A stretch of 64,000 nt of DNA from Cinclus cinclus. Taxonomy: Eukaryota > Chordata > Aves > Passeriformes > Cinclidae. Both the position numbers and the translations under genes were made by a program. Below the pieces are notes generated by a model. That model was not told the origin of the DNA and did no database searches. It saw only the letters and a program-made list of their open reading frames with translations. This document shows, one piece after another, positions 25,630 through 37,434 of the stretch (its first letter is position 1; the number at the start of each line of letters is the position of its first letter). Where the stretch lies: contig NC_085068.1 of the NCBI RefSeq assembly GCF_963662255.1, positions 806,001-870,000 of the forward strand, given 5' to 3'.

Positions 25630-27611
25630 GTCACAATGGATCCTTGCTTCTCTTAACCCCTGTGCTGTCACAATGCATCCCATGCCCTTTTAGGCCACTT
25701 GAAGTCACAATGAATCATTTGATTCTTGGCCTCCACGGTGGCATAATAGATCCTTGTTTCTATTGGTCCCCGTGCTGTGACAATCCATCCCTGGCCCTTT
25801 TTATAGCCCCTGGTGCCACAAGGGATCATTAGATTGTTAGCCTGCATTGGGTCACAATGATTCCTTGCTTCTCTTAACCTCTGTGGTGTCACAATGCATT
25901 CCAAGCCCTTTTAGGCCACTTGGTCTTACAATGAACCATTTGATTCTTGGCCTTCATGGTGTCATAATGGTTCCTTGCTTCTATAGGTCCCCATGATGTC
26001 AGAGTTCATCCATGGGCCTTTTGCGCCCCCTGGTGTCAAAAGGGATTCTTAGATTGTTAGCCTGCATTGGGTCACAATGGTTCCTTGCTTCTTTTAACCC
26101 CTGTGGTGTCACAATGCATCCCATGCCCTTTTAGGCCACTTGATGTCACAATGAATCATTTGATTCTTGGCCTCCATGGTGGCATAATTGTACCAGGTTT
26201 TACTTGGGCCCCATGCTTTCACAATTCATCCCTGCCCCTTTTAGGCCCATTGGTGTCACAAGGGATCATTAGATTGTTAGCCTGCATTGGGTCACAATGG
26301 TTCCTTGCTTCTCTTAACCTCTGTGGTGTCACAATGCATCCCATGCCCTTTTAGGCCACTTGATATCACAATGAATCATTTGATTCTTGGCCTGCATGGT
26401 GGCATAATCGTACGAGGTTTCTATTGGGCCCCATGCTGTCACAATTCATCCCTGCCCCTTTTAGGCCCATTGGTGTCACAAGGGATCATTAGATTGTTAG
26501 CCTGCATTGGGTCAGAATGATTCCTTGCTTCTCTTAACCTCTGTGGTGTCACAATGCATCCCATGCCCTTTTAGGCCACTTGATGTCACAATGAATTATT
26601 GGATTCTTGGCCTCCATGGTGGCATAATGGTTCCTTGATTCTATTGGGCCCCATGCTGTCACAATTCATCCCTGCCCCTTTTACGCCCCATGGTGTCAAG
26701 AGGGATTCTTAGATTGTTAGGCAGCATTGGATCACAATGGTTCCTTGCTTCTCTTAACCCCTGTGGTGTCACAATGCATCCCATGCCCTTTTAGGCCACT
26801 TGATGTCACAATGAATCATTTGATTCTTGGCCTCCACGTTGGCATAATAGATCCTTGCTTCTATTGGTCCCCGTGCTGTAACAATCCATCCCTGGCCCTT
26901 TTTATACCTCCTGGTGCCACAAGGGATCATTAGATTGTTAGCCTGCATTGGGTCACAATGGTTCCTTGCTTCTCTTAACCTCTGTGGTGTCACAATGCAT
27001 TCCAAGCCCTTTTAGGCCACTTGATGTCACAATGAATCATTAGATTCTTGGCACACATGGTGGCATAATTTTACCAGGTTTTACTGGGCCCCCATGCATT
27101 CACAAATCATCCCTGCCCCTTTTAGGCCCATTGGTGTCACAAGGGATCATTAGATTGTTAGCCTGCATTGGGTCACAATGGTTCCTTGCTTCTCTCAACC
27201 ACTGTGGTGTCACAATGCATCCCATGCCCTTTTAGGCCACTTGATGTCACAATGAACCATTTGATTCTTGGCCTTCATGGTGTCATAATGGTTCCTTGCT
27301 TCTATAGGTCCCCATGCTGTCAGAGTTAATCCGTGGACCTTTTCCGCCCCCTGGTGTCAAAAGGGATTCTTAGATTGTTAGCCTGCATTGGGTCACAAAG
27401 GTTCCTTGCTTCTCTTAACCCCAGTGGTGTCACAATGCATCCCTGGCCCTTTTACGCCCATTGGTGTCCAATGGGATCATTAGATTGTTAGCCTGCATTG
27501 GGTCACAATGGTTCCTTGCTTCTCTTAACCTCTGTGGTGTCACAATGCATCCCTGGCCCTTTTACTCCCATTGGTGTCCAATGGGATCCTGGGATTATTA
27601 GCCTCCATTGG
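25630..27611. repeat. HOR B, block 6 (1,982 bp, internally deleted)
   Basis: Starts like the other B blocks (d, e, b, c-like). At the monomer beginning 26511 it switches from the gtcagaatga monomer to the gaattattgg monomer of the two-monomer insert, then finishes normally with the cacacatgg monomer, e-type monomer and half-monomer pair. Against the 4,404-bp block about 2,422 bp are missing, which is eleven monomers. Confidence 0.85.
26511..26600. other. In-register deletion junction in HOR B block 6
   Basis: The left parent contributes gtcagaatga at 26511, a signature of the monomers at 9777, 14181, 18144 and 22548. The right parent contributes gaattattggattc from about 26593, a signature of 12199 and 20566. 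The exchange lies in the near-identical text between, within subunits 1-3, and leaves a normal 220-bp monomer. Confidence 0.78.
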
Positions 27612-29152
27612 GTCACAATGGATCCTTGCTTCTCTTAACCCCTGTGCTGTCACAATGCATCCCATGCCCTTTTAGGCCACTTGAAGTCACAATGAATCAT
27701 TTGATTCTTGGCCTCCACGGTGGCATAATAGATCCTTGTTTCTATTGGTCCCCGTGCTGTGACAATCCATCCCTGGCCCTTTTTATAGCCCCTGGTGCCA
27801 CAAGGGATCATTAGATTGTTAGCCTGCATTGGGTCACAATGATTCCTTGCTTCTCTTAACCTCTGTGGTGTCACAATGCATTCCAAGCCCTTTTAGGCCA
27901 CTTGGTCTTACAATGAACCATTTGATTCTTGGCCTTCATGGTGTCATAATGGTTCCTTGCTTCTATAGGTCCCCATGATGTCAGAGTTCATCCATGGGCC
28001 TTTTGCGCCCCCTGGTGTCAAAAGGGATTCTTAGATTGTTAGCCTGCATTGGGTCACAATGGTTCCTTGCTTCTTTTAACCCCTGTGGTGTCACAATGCA
28101 TCCCATGCCCTTTTAGGCCACTTGATGTCACAATGAATCATTTGATTCTTGGCCTCCATGGTGGCATAATTGTACCAGGTTTTACTTGGGCCCCATGCTT
28201 TCACAATTCATCCCTGCCCCTTTTAGGCCCATTGGTGTCACAAGGGATCATTAGATTGTTAGCCTGCATTGGGTCACAATGATTCCTTGCTTCTCTTAAC
28301 CTCTGTGGTGTCACAATGCATCCCATGCCCTTTTAGGCCACTTGATGTCACAATGAATCATTTGATTCTTGGCCTCCATGGTGTCATAATGGTTCCTTGT
28401 TTCTATTGGGCTCCATGCTGTCACAATTCATCCCTGGACCTTTTACGCCCCCTGGTGTCAAATGGGATCCTGGGATTATTACCCTCCATTAGGTCACAAT
28501 GGATCCTTGCTTCTCTTAACCCCTGTGGTGTCACAATGCATCCCATGCCCTTTTAGGCCACTTGCTGTCACAATGAATCATTTGATTCTTGGCCTCCATG
28601 GTGGCATAATTGTACCAGGTTTTACTTGGGCCCCATGCTGTCGCAATTCATCCCTGGCCCTTTTAGGCCCATTGGTGTCACAAGGGATCATTAGATTGTT
28701 AGCCTGCATTGGGTCACAATGGTTCCTTGCTTCTCTTAACCTCTGTGGTGTCACAATGCATCCCATGCCCTTTTAGGCCACTTGATGTCACAATGAATCA
28801 TTTGATTCTTGGCCTTCATGGTGTCATAATGGTTCCTTGCTTCTATAGGTCCCCATGCTGTCAGAGTTAATCCGTGGACCTTTTCCGCCCCCTGGTGTCA
28901 AAAGGGATTCTTAGATTGTTAGCCTGCATTGGGTCACAAAGGTTCCTTGCTTCTCTTAACCCCAGTGGTGTCACAATGAATCCCTGGCCCTTTTACGCCC
29001 ATTGGTGTCCAATGGGATCATTAGATTGTTAGCCTGCATTGGGTCACAATGGTTCCTTGCTTCTCTTAACCTCTGTGGTGTCACAATGCATCCCTGGCCC
29101 TTTTACGCCCATTGGTGTCCAATGGGATCCTGGGATTATTAGCCTCCATTGG
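27612..29152. repeat. HOR B, block 7 (1,541 bp, shortest)
   Basis: Seven monomer equivalents: d, e, b, a, b, a hybrid and the half-monomer pair. The c-like monomer (gatatcac, gcctgcatgg) is skipped at about 28273. The monomer starting 28713 changes into the e-type second half (ttctataggtcccc, gtcagagttaatccg), skipping the rest of the block. Both losses keep the 220-bp phase. Confidence 0.82.
28933..29152. repeat. Last tandem half-monomer pair of HOR B
   Basis: Matches the earlier pairs, but the first unit reads caatgaatccctgg instead of caatgcatccctgg, removing an atgcat site. The second unit reads cttttacgcccatt, the block 1 form, rather than cttttactcccatt. Confidence 0.82.
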
Positions 29153-31574
29153 GTCACAATGGATCCTTGCTTCTCTTAACCCCTGTGCTGTCACAATGCA
29201 TCCCATGCCCTTTTAGGCCACTTGATGTCACAATGAATCATTTGATTCTTGGCCTCCACGGTGGCATAATAGATCCTTGTTTCTATTGGTCCCCGTGCTG
29301 TGACAATCCATCCCTGGCCCTTTTTATAGACCCTGGTGCCACAAGGGATCATTAGATTGTTAGCCTGCATTGGGTCACAATGATTCCTTGCTTCTCTTAA
29401 CCTCTGTGGTGTCACAATGCATTCCAAGCCCTTTTAGGCCACTTGGTCTTACAATGAACCATTTGATTCTTGGCCTTCATGGTGTCATAATGTTTCCTTG
29501 CTTCTATAGGTCCCCATGATGTCAGAGTTCATCCATGGTCCTTTTGCGCCCCCTGGTGTCAAAAGGGATTCTTTGATTGTTAGCCTGCATTGGGTCACAA
29601 TGGTTCCTTGCTTCTTTTAACCCCTGTGGTGTCACAATGCATCCCATGCCCTTTTAGGCCACTTGATGTCACAATGAATCATTTGATTCTTGGCCTCCAT
29701 GGTGGCATAATTGTACCAGGTTTTACTTGGGCCCCATGCTTTCACAATTCATCCCTGGCCCTTTTAGGCCCATTGGTGTCACAAGGGATCATTAGATTGT
29801 TAGCCTGCATTGGGTCACAATGGTTCCTTGCTTCTCTTAACCCCTGTGCTGTCACAATGCATCCCATGCCCTTTTAGGCCACTTGATATCACAATGAATC
29901 ATTTGATTCTTGGCCTGCATGGTGGCATAATCGTACGAGGTTTCTATTGGGCCCCATGCTGTCACAATTCATCCCTGCCCCTTTTAGGCCCATTGGTGTC
30001 ACAAGGGATCATTAGATTGTTAGCCTGCGTTGGGTCACAATGATTCCTTGCTTCTCTTAACCTCTGTGGTGTCACAATGCATCCCATGCCCTTTTAGGCC
30101 ACTTGATGTCACAATGAATCATTTGATTCTTGGCCTCCATGGTGTCATAATGGTTCCTTGTTTCTATTGGGCTCCATGCTGTCACAATTCATCCCTGGAC
30201 CTTTTACGCCCCCTGGTGTCAAATGGGATCCTGGGATTATTACCCTCCATTAGGTCACAATGGATCCTTGCTTCTCTTAACCCCTGTGGTGTCACAATGC
30301 ATCCCATGCCCTTTTAGGCCACTTGCTGTCACAATGAATCATTTGATTCTTGGCCTCCATGGTGGCATAATTGTACCAGGTTTTACTTGGGTCCCATGCT
30401 GTCGCAATTCATCCCTGGACCTTTTAGGCCCATTGGTGTCACAAGGGATCATTAGATTGTTAGCCTGCATTGGGTCACAATGGTTCCTTGCTTCTCTTAA
30501 CCTCTGTGGTGTCACAATGCATCCCATGCCCTTTTAGGCCACTTGATGTCACAATGAATCATTTGATTCTTGGCCTCCATGGTGTCATAATGGTTCCTTG
30601 TTTCTTTTGGGCCCCATGCTGTCACAATTCATCCCTGGCCCTTTTACGCCCCCTGGTGTCAAATGGGATCCTGGGATTATTAGCCTCCGTTGGGTGACAA
30701 TGGATCCTTGCTTCTCTTAACCCCTGTGGTGTCACAATGCATCCCATGCCCTTTTAGGCCACTTGATGTCACAATGAATCATTAGATTCTTGGCCTCCAC
30801 GTTGCCATAATAGATCCTTGCTTCTATTGGTGCCCGTGCTGTAACAATCCATCCCTGGCCCTTTTTATACCCCCTGGTGCCACAAGGGATCATTAGATTG
30901 TTAGCCTGCATTGGGTCACAATGGTTCCTTGCTTCTCTTAACCTCTGTGGTGTCACAGTGCATCCCATGCCCTTTTAGGCCACATGATGTCACAATGAAT
31001 CATTTGATTCTTGGCCTCCATGGTGGCATAATAGATCCTTGCTTCTATTGGTCCCCGTGCTGTAACAATTCATCCCTGGCCCTTTTAGGCCCATTGGTGT
31101 CACAAGGGATCATTAGATTGTTAGCCTGCATTGGGTCACAATGGTTCCGTGCTTCTCTTAACCTCTGTGGTGTCACAATGCATCCACTGCCCTTTTAGGC
31201 CACTTGATGTCACAATGAATCATTTGATTCTTGGCCTCCATGGTGGCGTAATTGTACGAGGTTTCTATTGGGCCCCATGCTTTCACAATACATCCCTGCC
31301 CCTTTTAGGCCCATTGGTGTCACAAGGGATCATTAGATTGTTAGCCTGCATTGGGTCACAATGGTTCCTTGCTTCTCTTAACCCCTGTGGTGTCACAATG
31401 CATCCCATGCCCTTTTAGGCCACTTGATGTCACAATGAATCATTTGATTCTTGGCCTCCATGGTGGCATAATTGTACCAGGTTTTACTTGGGCCCCATGC
31501 ATTCACAATTCATCCCTGCCCCTTTTAGGCCCATTGGTGTCACAAGGGATCATTAGATTGTTAGCCTGCATTGG
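29153..31574. repeat. HOR B, block 8, diverged partial copy
   Basis: Eleven monomers in B order (d, e, b, c-like, a, b, a, d, d, c, b) with more private variants than blocks 2-5. The first monomer has ttgatgtcac and tatagacccc rather than ttgaagtcac and tatagcccc. From 31575 the order leaves the B pattern. It looks like the older, less homogenised edge of the B domain. Confidence 0.75.
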
Positions 31575-33253
31575 GTCACAATGGATCCTTGCTTTTCTTA
31601 ACCCCTGTGCTGTCACAATGCATCCCATGCCCTTTTAGGCCACATGATGTCACAATGAATTATTTGATTCTTGGCCTCCATGGTGTCATAATAGATCCTT
31701 GTTTCTATTTGTCCCCGTGATGTAACAATTCATCCCTGCCCATTTTAGGCCCATTGGTGTCACAAGGGATCATTAGATTGTTAGCCTGCATTGGGTCACA
31801 ATGGTTCCTTGCTTCTCTTAACCTCTGTGGTGTCACAATGCATCCCATGCCCTTTTAGGCCACTTGATGTCACAATGAATCATTTGATTCTTGGCCTTCA
31901 TGGTGTCATAATGGTTCCTTGTTTCTATTGGGCCCCATGCTGTCACAATTCATCCCTGGCCCTTTTACGCCCCCTGGTGTCAAATGGGATCCTGGGAATA
32001 TTAGCCTGCATTGGGTCACAATGGATCCTTGCTTCTCTTAACTCCAGTGCGGTCACAATGCATTCCAAGCCCTTTTAGGCCACTTGATGTCACAATGAAT
32101 CATTTGATTCTTGGCCTCCACGGTGGCATAATAGATCCTTGCTTCTATTGGTCCCCGTGCTGTAACAATCCATCCCTGGCCCTTTTTATACCACCTGGTG
32201 CCACAAGGGATCATTAGATTGTTAGCCTGCATTGGGCCACAATGGTTCCTTGCTTCTCTTAACCTCTGTGGTGTCACAATGCATTCCATGCCCTTTTAGG
32301 CCACTTGATGTCACAATGAATCATTTGATTCTAGGCCTTCATCGTGTCATAATGGTTCCTTGCTTCTATAGGTCCCCATGCTGTCAGAGTTCATCCGTGG
32401 TCCTTTTACGCCCCCTGGTGTCAAAAGGGATTCTTAGATTGTGAGCCTGCATTGGGTCACAATGGTTCCTTGCTTCTCTTAACCCCTGTGGTGTCACAAT
32501 GCATCCCATACCCTTTTAGGCCACTTGATGTCACAATGAATCATTTGATTCTTGGCCTCCATGATGGCGTAATTGTACGAGGTTTCTATTGGGCCCCATG
32601 CTTTCACAATACATCCCTGCCCCTTTTAGGCCCATTGGTGTCACAAGGGATCAATAGATTGTTAGCCTGCATTGGGTCACAATGGTTCCTTGCTTCTCTT
32701 AACCCCTGTGCTGTCACAATGCAACCCATGCCCTTTTAGGCCACATGATGTCACAATGAATTATTTGATTCTTGGCCTCCATGGTGGCATAATAGATCCT
32801 TGCTTCTATTGGTCCCCGTGCTGTAACAATTCATCCCTGGCCCTTTTAGGCCCATTGGTGTCACAAGGGATCATTAGATTGTTAGCCTGCATTGGGTCAC
32901 AATGGTTCCGTGCTTCTCTTAACCCCTGTGGTGTCACAATGCATCCCATGCCCTTTTAGGCCACTTGATGTCACAATGAATCATTTGATTCTTGGCCTTC
33001 ATGGTGTCATAATGTTTCCTTGCTTCTATAGGTCCCCATGCTGTCAGAGTTCATCCGTGGCCCTTTTACGCCCCCTGGTGTCAAATGGGATCCTGGGATT
33101 ATTAGCCTCCATTGGGTCACAATGGATCCTTGCTTCTCTTAACCTCTGTGGTGTCACATTGCATTCCAAGCCCTTTTAGGCCACTTGGACTTACAATGAA
33201 CCATTTGATTCTAGGCCTTCATGGTGTCATAATGGTTCCTTGCTCCTATAGGT
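31575..33253. repeat. Mixed monomers between HOR B and HOR C
   Basis: About seven and a half monomers with no adjacent tandem copy. The part from 31575 to about 32550 matches 45879 to about 46850 at a constant 14,304-bp offset, including the rare aactccagtgcggtcac (about 32040 and 46344). The rest mixes family c, d, a and e halves, including gtcacattgcattcc and acttggacttac variants typical of HOR C. Confidence 0.75.
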
Positions 33254-36200
33254 CCCCATGCTGTCAGAGTTCATCCGTGGTCCTTTTACGCCCCCTGGTG
33301 TCAAATGGGATCCTGGGATTATTAGCCTCCATTGGGTCACAATGGATCCTTGCTTCTCTTACCCCCTGTGCTGTCACAATGCATCCCATGCCCTTTCAGG
33401 CCACTTGATGTCACAATGAATTATTTGATTCTTGGCCTCCACGGTGTCATAATAGATCCTTGCTTCTATTTGTCCCCGTGATGTAACAATTCATCGCTGC
33501 CCCTTTTAGGCCCATTGGTGTCACAAGGGATCATTAGATTGTTAGCCTGCATTGGGTCACAATGGTTCCTTGCTTCTCTTAACCTCTGTTGTGTCACAAT
33601 GCATCCCATGCCCTTTTAGGCCACTTGATGTCACCAAGAATCATTTGATTCTTGACCTCCATGGTGTCATAATGGTTACTTGTTTCTATTGGGCTCCATG
33701 CTATCACAATTCATCCCTGGCCCTTTTACGCCGCCTGGTGTCAAATGGGATCCTGGGATTATTAGCCTCCATTGGGTCACAATGGATCCTTGCTTCTCTT
33801 AACCCCTGTGGTGTCACAATGCATCCCATGCCCTTTTAGGCCACTTGATGTCACAATGAATCATTTGATTCTTGGCCTCCACGTTGGCATAATAGATCCT
33901 TGCTTCTATTGGTCCCCGTGCTGTAACAATCCATCCCTGGCCCTTTTTATACCCCCTGGTGCCACAAGGGATCATTAGATTGTTAGCCTGCATTGGGTCA
34001 CAATGGTTCCTTGCTTCTCTTAACCTCTGTGGTGTCACAGTGCATCCCATGACCTTTTAGGCCACTAGATGTCACAATGAATTATTTGATTCTTGGCTTC
34101 CATGGTGGCATAATAGATCCTTGCATCTATTTTCCCCGTGCTGTAACAATTCATCCCTGGCCCTTTTAGGCCCATTGGTGTCAAATGGGATCTTTAGATT
34201 GTTAGCCTGCATTGGGTCACAATGGTTCCTTGCTTCTCTTAACCTCTGTGGTGTCACAATGCATCCCATGCCCTTTTAGGCCACTTGATGTCACAATGAA
34301 TTATTTGATTCTTGGCCTCCATGGTGTCATAATGGTTCCTTGTTTCTATTGGGCCCCATGCTGTCACAATTCATACCTGGCCCTTTTACGCCCCCTGGTG
34401 TCAAATGGGATCCTGGGAGTATTAGCCTCCATTGGGTCACAATGGATCCTTGCTTCTCTTAACCTCTGTGCTGTCACAATGCAACCCATGCCCTTTTAGG
34501 CCACATGATGTCACAATGAATTATTTGATTCTTGGCCTCCATGGTGGCATAATAGATCCTTGCTTCTATTGGTCCCCGTGCTGTAACAATTCATCCCTGG
34601 CCCTTTTAGGCCCATTGGTGTCACAAGGGATCATTAGATTGTTAGCCTGCATTGGGTCACAATGGTTCCGTGCTTCTCTTAAACTCTGTGGTGTCACAAT
34701 GCATCCCATGCCCTTTTAGGCCACTTGATGTCACAATGAATCATTTGATTCTTGGCCTCCATGGTGGCGGAATTGTACGAGGTTTCTATTGGGCCCCATG
34801 CTTTCACAATACATCCCTGCCCCTTTTAGGCCCATTGGTGTCACAAGGGATCATTAGATTGTTAGCCTGCATTGGGTCACAATGGTTCCTTGCTTCTCTT
34901 AACCTCTGTGGTGTCACAATGCATTCCAAGCCCTTTTAGGCCACTTGATGTCACAATGAATCATTTGATTCTTGGCCTTCATGGTGTCATAATGTTTCCT
35001 TGCTTCTATAGGTCCCCATGCTGTCAGAGTTAATCCGTGGCCCTTTTGCGCCCCCTGGTGTCAAAAGGGATTCTTAGATTGTTAGCCTGCATTGGGTCAC
35101 AATGGTTCCTTGCTTCTCTTAACCCCTGTGGTGTCACAATGCATCCCATGCCCTTTTAGGCCACTTGATGTCACAATGAATCATTTGATTCTTAGCCTTC
35201 ATGGTGTCATAATGGTTCCTTGTTTCTATTGGGCCCCATGCTGTCACAATTCATCCCTGGCCCTTTTACGCCCCCTGCTGTCAAATGGGATCCTGGGATT
35301 ATTAGCCTCCATTGGGTCACAATGGATCCTTGCTTCTCTTAACCTCTGTGGTGTCACATTGCATTCCAAGCCCTTTTAGGCCACTTGGACTTACAATGAA
35401 CCATTTGATTCTAGGCCTTCATGGTGTCATAATGGTTCCTTGCTTCTAGAGGTCCCCATGCTGTCAGAGTTCATCCCTGGCCCTTTTACGCCCCCTGGTG
35501 TCAAATGGGATCCTGGGATTATTAGCCTCCATTGGGTCACAATGGATCCTTGCTTTTCTTAACCCCTGTGGTGTCACAATGCATCCCATGCCCTTTTAGG
35601 CCACTTGATGTCACAATGAATTATTTGATTCTTGGCCTCCACGGTGGCATAATAGATCCTTGCTTCTATTGGTCCCCGTGCTGTAACAATTCATCCCTGG
35701 CCCTTTTAGGCCCATTGGTGTCACAAGGGATCATTAGATTGTTAGCCTGCATTGGGTCACAATGGTTCCTTGCTTCTCTTAACCTCTGTGGTGTCACAAT
35801 GCATCCCATGCCCTTTTAGGCCACTTGATGTCACAATGAATCATTTGATTCTTGGCCTCCATGGTGGCGTAATTGTACGAGGTTTCTATTGGGCCCCATG
35901 CTTTCACAATACATCCCTGCCCCTTTTAGGCCCATTGGTGTCACAAGGGATCATTAGATTGTTAGCCTGCATTGGGTCACAATGGTTCCTTGCTTCTCTT
36001 AACCTCTGTGGTGTCACAATGCATCCCATGCCCTTTTAGGCCACATGATGTCACAATGAATTATTTGATTCTTTGCTTCCATGGTGGCATAATAGATCCT
36101 TGCATCTATTGGTCCCCGTGCTGTAACAATTCATCCCTGGCCCTTTTAGGCCCATTGGTGTCACAAGGGATCATTAGATTGTTAGCCTGCATTGGGTCAC

Positions 36201-37434
36201 AATGGTTCCTTGCTTCTCTTAACCTCTGTGGTGTCACAATGCATCCCATGCCCTTTTAGGCCACTTGATGTCACAAAGAATCATTTGATTCTTGACCTCC
36301 ATGGTGTCATAATGGTTCCTTGTTTCTATTGGGCTCCATGCTGTCACAATTCATCCCTGGCCCTTTTACGCCGCCTGGTGTCAAATGGGATCCTGGGATT
36401 ATTAGCCTCCATTGGGTCACAATGGATCCTTGCTTCTCTTAACCCCTGTGCTGTCACAATGCATCCCATGCCCTTTTAGGCCACTTGATGTCACAATGAA
36501 TCATTTGATTCTTGGCCTCCACGTTGGCATAATAGATTCTTGCTTCTATTGGTCCCCGTGCTGTAACAATCCATCCCTGGCCCTTTTTATACCCCCTGGT
36601 GCCACAAGGGATCATTAGATTGTTAGCCTGCATTGGGTCACAATGGTTCCTTGCTTCTCTTAACCTCTGTGGTGTCACAGTGCATCCCATGACCTTTTAG
36701 GCCACTAGATGTCACAATGAATCATTTGATTCGTGGCCTCCATGGTGTCATAATGGTTCCTTGTTTCTATTGGGCCCCATGCTGCCACAATTCATCCCTG
36801 GCCCTTTTACGCCCCCTGGTGTCAAATGGGATCCTGGGATTATTAGCCTGCATTGGGTCACAATGGATCCTTGCTTTTCTTAACCCCTGTGCTGTCACAA
36901 TGCATCCCATGCCCTTTTAGGCCACATGATATCACAATGAATTATTTGATTCTTGGCCTCCATGGTGGCATAATAGATCCCTGCTTCTATTGGTCCCCGT
37001 GCTGTAACAATTCATCCCTGCCGCTTTTAGGCCCATTGGTGTCACAAGGGATCAATAGATTGTTAGCCTGCATTGGGTCACAATGGTTCCTTGCTTCTCT
37101 TAACCTCTGTGGTGTCACAATGCATCCCATGCCCTTTTAGGCCACATGATGTAACAATGAATTATTTGGTTCTTGGCTTCCATGGTGGCATAATCGATCC
37201 TTGCATCTATTGGTCCCCGTGCTGTAACAATTCATCCCTGCCCCTTTTAGGCCCATTGGTGTCACAAGGGATCATTAGATTGTTAGCCTGCATTGGGTCA
37301 CAATGGTTCCTTGCTTCTCTTAACCTCTGTGGTGTCACAATGCATCCCATGCCCTTTTAGGCCACTTGATGTCACAATGAATCATTTGATTCTTGGCCTT
37401 CATGGTGTCATAATGGTTCCTTGTTTCTATTGGG
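33254..37434. repeat. HOR C, copy 1 (4,181 bp)
   Basis: Nineteen monomers, followed at a constant 4,181-bp offset by a second copy. The left edge is placed where ccccatgctgtcagagttc becomes shared with 37435 onward. Single-base differences between copies include 33590 (T against G), 33565-33566 (ggtt against gatt at 37745) and 35032 (A against C at 39213). The monomer with ttgcatctattttccccg near 34125 has lost one base relative to ctattggtccccg, and both copies share this. Confidence 0.87.
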
